Assembly (NCBI RefSeq): GCF_905475345.1
Contig: NC_066595.1
Span: 5,971,001-6,035,000 of the forward strand
Direction: 5' to 3'
Origin: Vespula vulgaris
Taxonomy: Eukaryota > Arthropoda > Insecta > Hymenoptera > Vespidae
Length of the DNA: 64,000 bases
The position numbers and the translations under genes were made by a program. Below the pieces are notes generated by a model, which was not told the origin of the DNA, did not search any database, and worked only from the letters and a program-made list of their open reading frames with translations. Of this stretch, positions 25,652-40,368 are shown piece after piece (the first letter of the stretch is position 1; the number at the start of each line of letters is the position of its first letter).

Positions 25652-26399
25652 TTATATATATATAAATTAATCTTTTTTTATTTGTTTCATTCTTTTACGT
25701 TTTTTCTTCTGATTGCTTAAATAAACTAAGAAGAGATTTCTCTTCATATGCACTTAATATTCAGTTCACGAACATCATCGCCAATCACCATCAATAACGT
25801 GAAAAACCTGATTTGCAACGTCGATAGTTTCTGGAATCATCACCTCTTCGTTCTCTTCCCTTCTCTTGTCTTTTTTAAAAAGAAAGAAAAAAGAAGAAGT
25901 GCTTGACGCATTTCAAAGAAAAAGCGTAATAGAGGGAGAACGGGATGCAATTTTAATTAAATACTTTTTTCCGAGAGGGCTATTATTCCGATATCATCGT
26001 TCTCGAGCACGCCCGTTCGTGCCGATCGGCCTCTACGTGACTTTGGATAATTCCGATAAAATCGTACGGCCGTGCTAAAGAAACGCGCTAATTCCAAGCA
26101 ACAGCTGGTTTTGCGAGAGGAATGGAATCGTATGATGAGACATGAATTTTTCAACGATTCTGATGACGTCATTTGAAAACTCGTCACCAGGATAATTTGA
26201 AGATAAGATGAAAATGTCGAAATGTTACCAATGAGAAGAAACCAAAAATGAGAGAGTTCTCTCTCGTAGGGTCAAAAGTTCAGGGTTCGTTTGCATCGGT
26301 CGGAGGAATGGCAACGGAGAAGTAGAAGAAGAAGAAGAAGAAGATGAAAGAAAGAGAAGGAAGAGACTGATGAAAAGATGCAAAGGGAAAGAGAAAGAC

Positions 26400-26440
<41 letters not shown>

Positions 26441-28345
26441 AAAGTCAATCGGAGCCCTCCATTACCATACGTTATTGGCTAACTTCGGGCCGGTCAGTGT
26501 TTGCTATAACTCCAGATAAATAAACCCCAGGGGCAGATAAATCTACGTGCGCGCCACGGCGTGTATAATGCAAATGCAATCATGTCCACGATCCGGCTTG
26601 CTCGGCGCGGACCTTAAAACTTCAACGATGGTCCCTTAAGAGCCTCCGACTCTTTGCCTATAAAGGGCACGCAACCAAGGGCCCTTCACGAATTTACAAC
26701 TCCGCTCGAAAGCGAGTACGCGACCCCTACACGCGGAAGATCGTGTTTGACTATCCCTCGCTGATAGTCCTCTTCTTCGGGATAAATATTTCTATCCTCT
26801 TCGGTTTCCTTCTTCTTCTTCTACTACTTATTCTTCTTATTATTATTTTTCTTTTGAACGTTAAGAATCGATTCTATTTTTTTCTATGCACCGTAAAAGC
26901 GAGAATTATGAATCCTTCTTTTATTTTGTCCGCAACGTCGGTCCCGGGACTCGATAAATATCGGATTTATCGTATCGAACGATATTACGTTCGAAGTATA
27001 ATACCCCGAAGAATTTGAGAAAAAAAAAATTGTCCAACGTTACTTTCGCCGACGCCGATATGGAAAAGACTGATAATCGAGTCGCATTCCATTCCGAAGT
27101 TTTATTCGCGTGACTCTTGTCAACCGATCCGGTTACAGATTCTAATATGGACCAACAGAAATATAGCACGTGCGTACGTATGCACATATAAGAAAGAACG
27201 TACGCGAGGATCGCGAGTTCCTGGATAAAATAACTTAGCTGCACCCTCGTCTAAGTACTCTTGCGAATTCGTAACCGTTTCGTCACGGTTGTAGAATAAC
27301 AATATTAAATTATCGACGCATACTCGAAGCACGACACTTGTTTTCATTGATGCAATAAAACCAAATGAGAGAGGCTATAAAATGTGAGATCACGGCGAGC
27401 ACCATGTAAATCTATTTCCCTTTCGATCGAACGAATCCACTAGACTAAGATTTATGGCTAATTATCTGCACGACAAATGCGACCGATCTACCGTTCATTC
27501 TCCCGATTACCTTACCAAACGTTGCACACATTGTAGAATAGAAAGGAAAGCCGAATAGTTTTATCTATGATATTATGCGAATCAGCGTTCGAATCTTTCG
27601 TCCTTTATGTTTTTATTTTAATGAAATCGCTTATCGATCATTACCATTTGTTATTTCTTTTTCTATTTGTTTCAATTTTTTGTTTGTTCTTTGTTTTTCG
27701 TTTCCTTTCCTTCTAATCAACGAATAAATATATCTAAGCTAAATTATAAGTTAACTTAGGAAATTCAAATGAATGGTATCGTATCGATCGGATCGCACGG
27801 TAAAATATGTTAAGACGTTCCTTTGAATCATCCGATAGATCCTCTTAATCGTTCCCGTCGTGAGCGATTAACAACAAAATCTCTGACGTTAATCTATAGG
27901 AGTCATCGCAAAAAAAAGTTACGCTCGCTTATACAGATTTATCCTTCTGGTGAATCCTTCTCTATAGTTGGCACTATGTTGTTTCTATCTCTTGGCATAT
28001 TAATGACGATCTCCTTCGAGGCCGATACAAGCGGCAACGTTATGCGCACCAGTAATGAAGAGAATAACGATCTTGCTAATATACATTATTGTAGCATGAG
28101 CGTCGAATCGGCGCACGATTATTAAAACGATATAAAACGATTCGATTCTTCGGCGATCTAGAAAGAAAGAAAGAAAGAAAGAAGGTTTGCGCCAAATGTC
28201 AAAGAAACTTTCTTACCGACTACGCGAATAAATCGTTTGATCGAAAAGAAATCGATTCGATCGTTCGTTCAGGATCAAAAATTTTTCCTCGTAAATGAGA
28301 AAGTAGAAATCTATAATTAAAATCGAAAGGAGAATATTTATATGA

Positions 28346-28379
<34 letters not shown>

Positions 28380-28837
28380 TTCTTTTTCTTTTTATTTTCT
28401 TTTTCTTTTCAATCCCTAAAGAATACCGACGTTATATCGTAAACCGTGCACCAAAGAAATTTTTGCATTAACGAAGAAACCAATAGGATTATTAGAATTC
28501 GCATATTTCCTTATCGAATTATTCGTTCAGTGATTAAGCGGGAATCTTTAAAGCACGTTAGAAATTCGAGGACGGATTCTTCGGGAAGATAATGAAAGAG
28601 ACATCGATTTTTTTTTTAATACCAAAGGAATTTTCCACAATCGTTGTTTCTCGTTAATATAATTGCTCGCTAATATAATACGATTTATGTTCGGTAACAA
28701 GCGTGTTTCTAAGAATTCCGCTTCGGAAGAATGTTTTTTCGCGCGTTGGAAAACTCCGTGGAAAATCGTCGTCTAATCGTCGAGCACCAGAACGTATGTA
28801 GAAGTTTCCAAAGATTTTCTTTTCCTTTTATTCTACT

Positions 28838-28872
<35 letters not shown>

Positions 28873-28995
28873 AAGGAAGAAAGAAAAACAGAAAAAGAGC
28901 TAGGATTCATTAAGGACATTAAATTATTTCTATTAAGCTATATACTCGTGTAATTTCAATTATCAAGAGAATAATAATTATAATAATAATAATAA

Positions 28996-29026
<31 letters not shown>

Positions 29027-30582
29027 AAGAAGAAGGAGAAATAAAATAAAGAGAAAAAGAAAAGTCTTAATAAAATTATTAAAGAGCCCGAAGGATCGTT
29101 ATTGAATCCTCTAAGGATTCGTTAAAAGGATTAACGTTACACGCGACTCCGCAAGAGTCATTAGTGTCGTATGAAAGGGGCTGCAGTTTTCCCAAGAAGC
29201 GCGTGTCGCCTGTGGCAGGAAACACAACGGTGCGTCAAACGTTACGCCTAATTATAATCATTAAACGACACCGCAAATTAATGTCCGTCATGCGAGCGTC
29301 ACGGAAGAAGCGAGCGAGGAACTTTACGCGTTTTCCACGGCTGCTGAGTTGGCCATTATGATCCAACATGAACATCTATACTTCTACATATACATACATA
29401 CACACATACACATATATATATGTCGTTTGTATTCTCCATTATACTGTTATTAAAAAAAACTTATAAGAGAGAGAGAAAGAAAAAAAGAAAGAGAAAGAGA
29501 GAGAGAGAGAGAAAGACAGAGGTGTTTATTTTATTTTATTTTGCCGACTGATTTTCAAGCTTAGCGATAAACGTTCGTAGAATCATCGGAAGGATATTTC
29601 CTGTTCGGAAGACGTGTACAAGAAGAAAACGAGGAAGAAGAGGAAGAGGAAGGAGGAGAAGGAGGAGGAGTGCAACATTAAATCGGGATTAGCCGTCGAA
29701 GAAAAGGTCGTTTGTATCGCGAGGCCGGAGATCGTATGGCGACAAAGCTGCGCCTTTGGTACTGACATGCTTTACCGACGATGTAAGGCCCGAACAGGCT
29801 GGAGAGAGAAAGAGAGAGAGAGAGAAAAGGACAGAGATAGGTGGTTTAAGAGGTATCGAGATTGCACCGTGTGTGGTCTTTAAAGACACTCTGATACACG
29901 GCGAGAACGGCTGGATGTTAAAAAGAATCGACGAAAAGTAGTAGATACTTCCGCTTTCTCCTTATCTCTTTTCGAGAAATATTTCGATAGTTAGAGTCGA
30001 TACACGAGAGAGAAATTAAAGTCTTCGACGAGATTACGAAAGGTACTTAAAATCTATAATAAAACAAAAAATTTGTCCATAGTTTTTACGCTTCATCCCT
30101 CTTGTCATGAGAAAAGAAAAAAAAAACACATACACACACACAAACAAACAAACAAACAAAAACAAAACAAAGATATAAAGAAAACTCGAAGGATCTAACT
30201 AAATACTTTGTCGATCGCTTTCGATGTAGATCGCGTATCCACCGACAACGCTTGCATCGGCAGATATAACGATGCAACTTACGAACTAACCTAAAGGCTC
30301 TTACAATATATGAGAAAAAGAAAGAGAGATGGAAGAGAGAGCCCCCGGTGCGATTAATGCCGATTAAAAAGGCAAAACGTCCCGCCTCTGATCATTACAG
30401 CTGAGAGTAGGGAGCCATTGGCCGATAGTAATTCTGTTCTCGAAGTAAGGTAGCACACTGGTAACTCTCTCTCTCTCTCTTTCTCTTTCGCTCTCTCTCT
30501 CTCTCTCTCTCTTTATTTTCTTCATCGCTATCCTTCGTCTTTTCATTTTGTATTCAGCCCCGTTGTTGCTGTCGACTTGCCC

Positions 30583-30622
<40 letters not shown>

Positions 30623-31089
30623 TCGGGAGGCAAGTAATTGCTTCTAGTCGGGCGCTGAGCTTCGCCGGCGGTTCGATAGCCAAACTTATAATTTAATGGT
30701 TAATTATATAAGGGGTCCCCCGCGATTCGGCCGAGCCACTGGGCGGACACGATGACGTGCAGGAATGCCAGCACCTCCGATGAAAAGATGCGAGTATGAG
30801 ACTCCTCTTTCAATCCCTTCCTACCCTCTTTCTTTATCGTAAGAAGCTAGTCAGAGTCTTGTTCATCGATGAATGTAGAATCTTTCTCTCTCTTTCTCTC
30901 TCTTTGTCAAACATTTTACAGATGAGAAACATATAGTACTTCATGTATCGATATCTTGAAGTGTAGGGTAGAAATGAATCAGTGAATGACGATGATGAAC
31001 CAACGAGGACCGATCTGTATCGCTACCGTCACTAATCTGTTTTCTCTTTAAAAAGGATAGAGTAGCTCGTCGAACGATGAAACGTAAGA

Positions 31090-31128
<39 letters not shown>

Positions 31129-33709
31129 GAAAGGGAGAGAGAGAAAGAGAAAGAAAGATGCAGGTCAGACCGGTCAGCTCGATTATTATCGAGTCAAGAT
31201 TTCTTTCGAGAGAGCCGTCCGGGGTCTATTATCGCGATGACAAGAGGTTAATAACGAAGCGGCAATTCGAGAAATGTTTCACGATCGAGATTATTCGTTT
31301 TGTAATATTTTTTTTCCTTTCTTCTTTTTCCCCTTTTTATTTTTCCTTTCTCTATATCTTTTTTCTTTTTTGGTTTGTTTGTCGATGGGTACTCTCTAAA
31401 ATTCTTCGAAGGGCACAACATACATAATTATTACGTGGTATAGCGGCTTGGAATAACGAAGTCAGAGGATGAATTTCGCCCGTAGACGCTTAGCCGTTCG
31501 ATAAATCCAATCGCTTTCGCGCGACCATAATTTGCGATCGGTTATAGCTAATTCGTATGTATAGAAGCGTTCGTCCCCGACGTTTTCGTTATGAATATTA
31601 ATACGCGTGTGGATTACGTAGGTACAGTTGATATATGTAGGATACTCTCGCGGCTTGTAATCTACATTCCACGACGAGGGATACAATTTTTTATTGGAAA
31701 AGAGGACAGGAAGAAGAAAGAGAGAAGAAGGAAGAAAGGAAGAAAAGAAGGATCGATCGATGGATCGATAGATCGTTTCATTGCGAATTTATGTCAGTTC
31801 AAAGATTTTATAGATCTTTGATTTGTATCTCGGGGTGTTCCGACTAGTTGTGCAAGTATGTAACTGTAGAATTTTGAGGGGAAAGTATCACGAAAAGTTT
31901 ACGAGAAATACGAAAAAATTAAGAAGGAAGGATAAGCATGAGCGTATTCCTCTCGATCGTATTCTCTCTCTCTCTGTCTCTCCTTCTTACTCTTATTTGT
32001 GCGCTCGCGAGATCAAGATCATCGTGGTCAAGAGAAATGGTGTCTCTCGACAGAACGAGAGAATTCCGTGACGAACCTGTAAGTCGTTCCGCGTCCTCGC
32101 ACACCAGGCGTGTCTGTCTCTCCTCGCTTGCCGACATCGCCCGAAGGTATCATCGATCCTTACAACGGAATATCGTCCGCTTATATGTATATAGATATCT
32201 CTCTCTCTTTTTTGTCCCTCTCTTTGATCGACACCTATGTCAACGAACAGCCGTGACCGATCATCTTCCGATCATAAAACTTGCTGCTCTCTCGTAATCG
32301 TTAATAACGATCCGATCCGCTCGAAATTTGTCTAATAATTAAAAATAAATGATTAACGATAACAGTAATATCCTTGATCCGATGTGAAATAAATAAAAAA
32401 ATTTTTATTATGTAAAGTTAAGATAAGAAACGATCTCATAAGATTAATCTTGTACGATCGAGTTTCTCCAAACGTGAATGTAAATTAAACCGTGGCCATT
32501 TGTCGAGAATAGGCTATTAGAGCTACTTACGTTTCTTTGTTATCCTTGTTCGGTATCCAAGAATACCGATCGTAAGAAAGACGACAGCAAAGGACTACTG
32601 ATCGATTGTCCTTCCGACAAAGAAATTACGAGGGAACGCATGCAGAGACTCGTGGTCCTCTCGTTGAAGAAAATCGAGTTCGCGTAGCAGTGCCTGCCTG
32701 GCAGGAGCGCCGACTGTTATTTCTGCGTTATGAATAATGCATTCGCGATTGGTAGCGTTGATAGTGAACGCGTATGTAATTACGATCACAGCGCGGGTGC
32801 TGTGATAATTGCGAGGAACGCGTCTAAAGAGATTCAGCGATTTCAAATTGTGCAACGTTTTCAATCCGAACAGATATTTTCCATTGAATTATTCTTTCCC
32901 ATATCTTCCTTTCAACCGAGGGAAAATCATTGGAACGTATTTAAAGCGATTATGCAACGACGAACCTAACGATACACGTGTGTCTCCATGGAAAATTTAA
33001 AGAAAGAAAAAAAAAAGAAAAGAAAAAATTGATACAAGGATAATAGTTGAAGTAAACCAGCTGTAAGAACGGTGTCTTCGAACGACAAGGGGAAAAAGTC
33101 GATCGTATTAAAAACGTAATATCGATTTCGAAGATAATATCGAAAATGAAAGAATATCCCAAATTTTCTTCCCTTAGAAAAATTTCAAAGTGTTAAAAAG
33201 GATTGGCAATCGACTTTGCTGCTCCGTTCGTCCATCCGATAAAAGCAACGACGTAGAGACGCGTAGAGAATCGATAAGAATCGATCGATCGATCGATCGA
33301 TTCACCGTACGCACGTATATTGCCGTCTTCTTGTCCGAAGGCTGAGTTCGAGCGCGATAAACAATAATTTTTAAAGTCGTAAAAGAAGAGGGTGCCGCCT
33401 CTTGAGAAGCCCGCAGGGACGATGGCAAGAAGATAATGAAGAAAGGCTGCGAAGCTTATCCGAATCAATCGAGAGAGGAAGAGGGTGGTGGCTCTGCCCT
33501 CTTAAATGGGAAGCCGAAATGCCCTAATTGTCGATATGGAGGACCCCCTATTGGCCTCGCGGTACGTATAATTACAAGAGAATGACTCGGCGCGACTCCT
33601 TCGAGCCTGTTCCGTAGAACTCTTCTGGTTTTCTTATCGGTCCTCGGCCTCTCGACGATCCCTACACGTTTCCAACCCAAGTCATTTAATCCCATGACGA
33701 GGACATGGG

Positions 33710-33751
<42 letters not shown>

Positions 33752-36564
33752 GAGAGAAGCTGACCTCGCGCTCCTTGCTATCTATCGAAACCACTCCGCG
33801 AATCTTTCTTTTGTCTTGCTTCTCGTGGTTACTTAGCAAGGATCGAGCCGTGCTCGGCGATGCTGCGTGGAAAGATAAATAGATATGAGATCGCCACTCG
33901 CCATATATTCTATCCCATATAACGTCATCTCTCTTGATCGTCTAGCTTCTTTGAACATTCGCCGAGCAAATATCCTTCTTTTCTCTAAGGAATATATGTA
34001 CCTTAAACACGTCGATGAAACTTGATATTCCTTCTTTGAAACTTGAATATATTCCAGCGTTTATGAAACTATGTTTCATCCGTTATGATATAGTAAGGAA
34101 AGGAAAGGACGAGACCAGGCTCCGATTAAGGTTTACACACCAAAGCCACGTGGCGCGTCCTCGCATTATGTGATTGCAGAGTTCACCCCGTCATTACTCG
34201 ACCCCGTCACGACCCCTTTTCACAAGAGGCCTACGGGGTTTGAACTTATGCTTACGTATGTCTACGTACATACGTACGTTTATTCTCTATATACAAAACG
34301 AGAGAAACACGTGTGCGCGATCATAGTTGCATACCTTCCTCTCAAATCGAATGAGTGTTCTAGATCGCAAGAGGGCGAGCACGTAACGAAATAGGAATTC
34401 GCTAAGAAGGTGTTTCCTATTGAGCCACTGAGTAAGAGAGAGAGAGAGAGAGAGAGAGTTTATTTACGTTTCTACGACTTTCGACCTTAAAAGCATGCCG
34501 GTGAACTCGAGCACGAATATCGTATCGCAGGAAAGGATCTCGAGCAGATTTGCGGTTTACACGCTACCGCCATTGCGAATACGCCTTGCTCGGATCTTGC
34601 TAGTCGACTATTTCTCTCTTTTTCTTTTTCTTTCGCTTTTTCTTCCTCTTCTTCTTCTTCTTCTTCTTCTTCTTCTTCTTCTTCGTCTTCGTCTTCGTCT
34701 TCGTCTTCGTCTTCGTCTTCGTCTTCTTCTTCTTCTTCTTCTTTCATGAAAATTGATATTGCCTTGAACGAAGAACCTTTAGGATATATTAAAATTATAA
34801 GTGATAAGGAAACGAGTAGGAAAACCGTTTTTCGTAAATGATAAAGTAAATCTCTGAGATCGAGTATGTCAACGTAATTAAAACGCAAACTATTAAGCTT
34901 CGCTACATTTTCTAGAAACAATGGTATAGCGTGCGGCCGTGAGCAAGCTCGCGCGTGCTAGCTATTAAAGACCAAAAGTCGAGCAACGCTTTTGTGCGAT
35001 GTATCAGAAATCGTAAGGCTGACTATGTAACGAGAAAAAATTAATTTTTCTGACCTACTTCGGGGAAAATCCCTGTAAATGAGAGATTAGATTATATAAC
35101 TGGAGTATAGATTTTTTTAATTATCATTATTATTGTTATTAGCTGCATTGTGTTTATATAACATGTCGTATAAAATTCGTTTGTGTTTATTTAATTATTT
35201 TAAAAAACCACTTGGACGATATTATAACGAATAATTCTCTTTCTATTTTTTCTTTTTTTTAATTGGATAATGGTTTCAAGATTTGTAGAAAAGAAATGAT
35301 AAATATCCGATTTCAAGTTTGAACGAACTTGTTTCGAAAAGTTTTGTTGCTATATTTGCGGACATAATATTGCAGACATTTATTCTGTTTTTTTTTTTTT
35401 TTTTTTCTTTAAATTCACCTATATAAATTTATAGAAATATTTTGAAGTAAATTACGAGGATTAAATTTACCTTACAATCAAATTGATTTTTATATTAAAA
35501 AAAAAAAAGAGAGAAAAGAGAAAAGAAAGACAGGGTAAGAGTAAAAGGAAGGAAACCGGTGTGGATGCTAGTAGGAGGTGGAAAGAAGTACCTAAGAAGG
35601 AAAGGTGGATGAAGAGGAGTAAAGAGAATCATGAGCTCCCACAGGGGCTGACCTCTTGACCCTATCAGCCGAGGCCCCACTGCGGTATTGTTTATAGCGT
35701 TGAACCGTGCACCGACTACGGAACTCCTATTGTTTCTCGAAGGTCCCATTGTCTGTGGACCTTCTCCGCCTCTCTTTCTCTCTTTCGATCTCCTTCTCTA
35801 CTTCTTCGTGGCCGCCACCGTGCCGCCACCGTCGTCGCAATTTACAGAGATATAAAGGCTTCGCCCTAATTATCGCAGCGTAATTGCTCAATCCGGACCA
35901 GACGAGACACGGATAAGATACCAAGTCGATGACTCGGACTCACGGTAGAAATACCAGTACACACAGACGGATAATAACGATGACGAAATAATATACTTTA
36001 TATCGAACAAACACAGAAAGAGGTGTTTATTTCTTTTTTATTTATTTATTTCTTTTTTTTTCCTTCGACGTTCCAGTCGACGAAAAACTTGAAGTAAACG
36101 CATGAAACGTTTCCGCGATCTTCAAAGCTCCACAAGCTTTGATCTATCGAGCCCCGATGCAGTTTGTATGGAGCTGTAATAGGGATGTCGCAAATACGTC
36201 GCGAGGCGTGAAATCGTTTTGCGACTGTGGGGGAAAAAAAGAGGGATATGTAGGATGGTTAGAGAATGAGAGGAGGAGGAGGAGGAGGAGAAGGAGGAAA
36301 TAAAGGAAAAGAAATGTAGAAAGAACGAAGATAAAACTCGAACGGAAGACGCGTACGTCAAGGGGATATGCGAGTGTTAGTGCACCGGATCGCATCGACG
36401 CGACGTAATCACTGTGATCGAAGAAGAAACGCGATGGAAAAGTGCGGGAGAAGGGCTGGCGAAGGTCCCTAAGGCGACGTTATATACCTTCGAGGAGAGT
36501 AAAAGGACCCTCCTACTTCGTCTCAGCTTCTTCCTTTCTTCCCTCTCTCCTCTTCCTCTCATAC

Positions 36565-36626
<62 letters not shown>

Positions 36627-36804
36627 GTCCACTCGATCCTTTTGGATCGCACGACAGCGGCAGATGGTGGATATGCACGAAGTACCAGCGGCGCGAACCG
36701 ATGGTGGTAGTATCGTATCGGCCGATTCGACGAAGCAAACTCGTCGCGGCCTACCTCTAATGACAATGTAGATGTGGATCAGGGTAATGATGATGGCTGG
36801 TCTC

Positions 36805-36868
<64 letters not shown>

Positions 36869-37210
36869 TTATCGAGCACGTTGCACGATTCGCCATCGCC
36901 AACGTATCCATGCATACATCTTACTCCTCTTCGACGATTCACCGCCGACTAAAATCGTGTCGTCTTGACTACATTTTTTTATCGTTCTTCTTCTTCTTCT
37001 TCTATTTGTACTTATTTAAATTTACATTTTCTCTTTCCTCGATATTTGTGTCAATAATATAAATGCACTAATTACGGGAATAACTTCACGAACTTTTTCA
37101 AAGTTATTTACGTTTACAAGTTTATACTCGTTCTTAGATTTTTTTCTTCTTCCGATTCGTTCCGATTATCTTCTTAGGATATTTGCAAAAGAAACTGACG
37201 AGAGAAAAAT

Positions 37211-37244
<34 letters not shown>

Positions 37245-40200
37245 GGAGGGAGAGAAAAGAGAAAATAAATTATAAGATTGATTTTCAACATACAAACAAG
37301 AAGAGAGAATAATTTCCTGTTTGACAAGTCGATCGGTAGTAAGCACAAGAAGAAGCCGATCCGATTCCGGTTCGGCCACCGCGAGCAAAATTTCGCGTTC
37401 CATCGCATCGGAGCACGACCTCGTACTGTACGGAGAGCTATTAACCCCGGTACGAGGGAACGCAGTCGCGATAGAAATTGCGCTTTTAGTTTAATTGCGG
37501 TGAAAGTTCACTGCGGTGCATACCTAGCTATGTTGGTATGTATATACGTATACATGTATGTATGTATACACGTATATACGTATTGCAGATGTAGCTACAT
37601 ACACATCGAACATATACGATCAACCGTGTCTTTCTTAACGACAACTACTATACTCTGCTAGTGTAAGTGAGAAGCTCATTTCGAAAAAGTCAAAGGGTTA
37701 AGAAGCACGCGTCAGGGTGTTCGTCGATAGTTTGCAATCGGTGCACGAAATCGCGTTCCTGGAAAGATGAATTGCGCACGGAAGGATGCAACGAAGGTGC
37801 AACGGAGGTGCAACCGAGGTGCAACGAAGGTGCACGAGAGGATGGTTGACCTGGACGCACGCGCCGGGGGCAAGTAAAGGGCTCTCGCGCTCTGTAATCA
37901 CTTCTCTTTCTCCTCCTCCTCCTCCTCCTCCCTCTTCTCCCTTTACTCCTCATGTTACCTTTTTCTTTCTCCTTTTCTCTTTCTCTTTCTCTTTCTTTTT
38001 CTCCTTCCTTTCCCCTTCCTTTATCTTCTTCGAAACTCGCACACGTGCGTGCACGCACGAGCGTGCATACCGTGCAAAGCTTGGATGCATTACTAATTCT
38101 CGACGGGAGCATAGGTTTACGCTGTGTGTCGGTGAAGGTAAAGACGAAAGGAAGAAGGAAGAATCCAAGAGACCTCGCGTTACACGCTACGCTCGCGCGA
38201 GCACCGAGCACACATCTGCGTAATTGTCCCCGCCGGCAGCGTCTGACCAAAGCCTTCTCTCTTTCTTTTTCCTTTTTTTTTATCTTCCTTCTTTTTCTTC
38301 TTCTTCTTCTTCTTCTTCTTCTTCTTCTTCTTTTTTCCGTCTCTCTACATTACTCTCATTGCACGGTTCTTAGTTCATAAAAAACAAAAAAAAAAAACAA
38401 ATGACGAATAAATAAATTTGGATTTTGCAAACAAACGTATTCTGCCCTTGAAAGTTTCTTTGTACGTTTGAACGCATCGAATTTGTATTCACTAATTGTA
38501 TATATGTATATATTGATCTGTTCTTGTGAAATATTAGTCTATTTTCTTAAATTACTGACAATGAAGAAATTACGAAATGTGAAATTATCAAAAAATATTT
38601 CTCTGCTATTATATATCATTTTTCATTATAACGAGTTGTTAAACTTATCTTAAATAATAAGATACTCTCTGTGTGCGGTCGTTTCTAAAAAACGGAATGA
38701 AAAAAAATCCCCAAGAAAAAAACTGTATAACGATTTTGAACTTTCTTAAATCGAGATAACTTTAATGGTTGTACAGTAGTACAAGATCTTTAACTTCTTG
38801 CGGTAGTATTTGCGAAAAGGAAAAGAAAAAGAAAAAGAAGAAACCAACGAAATATTTCTTTAATCGTGTATTAAATGCAAACCCATAAAAACATTATTAA
38901 AATTTTCACTAAAACGTAAACATTACTTTAATCGCTGACAATGTGTATTAATTACACGTATTCTTTGATAACTCATAGAATCAGATTAATAAAGAGTTAT
39001 AATCGAACAAACGTTTATAATGCTCATAGCTTTGAAGACTTCGAATGAAGTCATAAGAAGTGAATAAGAAGCACGCAAGAAACGCGAGGCTTTGATCGTA
39101 CCGACTAAAGTAGTGTTAGGAGGAACGAGGAAAGATTAACACGATTCATTCGTGATGCAGCAAAGTGGTTGGATGAAGAAAAAAAGAAAAGAAGAAAAAA
39201 AAGAACACAAGAGAACGAAGGATGGGAGGTAAAAAAAAAAAAAAGAGAGAATAAAGAAGAGTCCATGGATTTCAAATATGCAAAACGTTTCTAACCGCTT
39301 TCCCCGGAGGGTACGAAGAAGAGTTGTTGAGTTTCGAAAGATCTCTCGAAGTTCACTTTTTCTCTTCGTACCAAGTTCTCGTTCCCTTATCTAAAGAGAA
39401 CGAGCCGGTCGTTTCCAAAAATAAATCACCGGGCGCCGATCGTTAAGCTTTCGTCTTCGTTTTCGTTCTCTCTTCCTCTTGGCCTCGATCGTAAAGGTCT
39501 CGCTCGTAGCTTCGAGGGATTATGCATGGGGGCCAAGAGAGCGGTTGGTAGTTACCCAACCCATCGAATACACGAATACATTGCGCGAATCCGAAACTCG
39601 TTTAACGTACATACGTACTTACGTACTACATTTGTGAGGACTTACGTACATAGGTATCGGCACGATCGAAAAATTGGATCGTTCGAAAGTTCGAGAGAAT
39701 CGGGCTTCTTCAAAGAATACTTATGCTCGTTTGAACTAAGTACGGAGGATAAGAAACGAGAGATCGCGATAAGCCTGCAATCTCAATTGGATGCATCGAC
39801 CAACGTCGACTCTTTCTCCTACGACGAAAATGCATGAAGAGCGTGATCCGAGAAAGGCGAGCAAGTTCTTCTTTAACCGGGCAGAAGCGCACGAGCATAA
39901 CGTACCACGAAGAAACAAAGTGCACGCGAGAGAACGACTTCCTCCTCCTCCTCCTCCTCCTCCTTTTCCTCCTACTCCTATTTCTACTCCTACTCCTCCT
40001 TTTGCTCGAGTATTCTCTTGACGATATAGGTACTCGGTGCAAACACGTGTTACGATTTCGACACGACGACGACTAGTCGGTATTCTCTCGTTTCTAAATC
40101 GCGACTCTTTCTTCCTCCTCCTCCTCCTTTTCCTCTTTTCCTCTAACATCGTCACCTCCTAGACGCTGTCGCTGTCATGCTCGTCGTCGTTGTTTCGCGC

Positions 40201-40333
40201 GAAAGACACGCTCGTACGTATTCCGAGTGTAGGATCCAAAGCATCCTCGTGATTACCTCATTGTGTTCCTACTAATGGTCTCGAAATAGCATTACCTTGT
40301 TCCACGCGTAGAGCATACACACCTATTGGCCTG

Positions 40334-40368
<35 letters not shown>

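Larger units (their letters stand above)
20000..27800. other. intron segment with GC-rich islands
   Basis: This segment contains GC-balanced stretches at 20460-20720, 25050-25230 and 26450-26720. CT runs lie at 22275-22310 and 23789-23853, a GATC array at 24861-24887, a TA-rich block at 25589-25672 and a GA run at 26402-26434. No gene is supported. Confidence 0.6.
27801..37000. other. intron segment, microsatellite-rich with islands
   Basis: This segment holds AAAG, TA, GA, AAT/AGA and CT arrays (28160-28185, 28338-28380, 28843-28870, 28972-29040, 30465-30512, 30585-30619, 31086-31165). It also holds the TTC/CGTCTT block (34640-34743), ATAC/AT block (36561-36626) and CT run (36801-36870). 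Non-repetitive islands lie at about 30640-30790, 33480-33620, 34100-34230 and 35630-35760. Open frames here are mostly repeat-derived. Confidence 0.6.
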
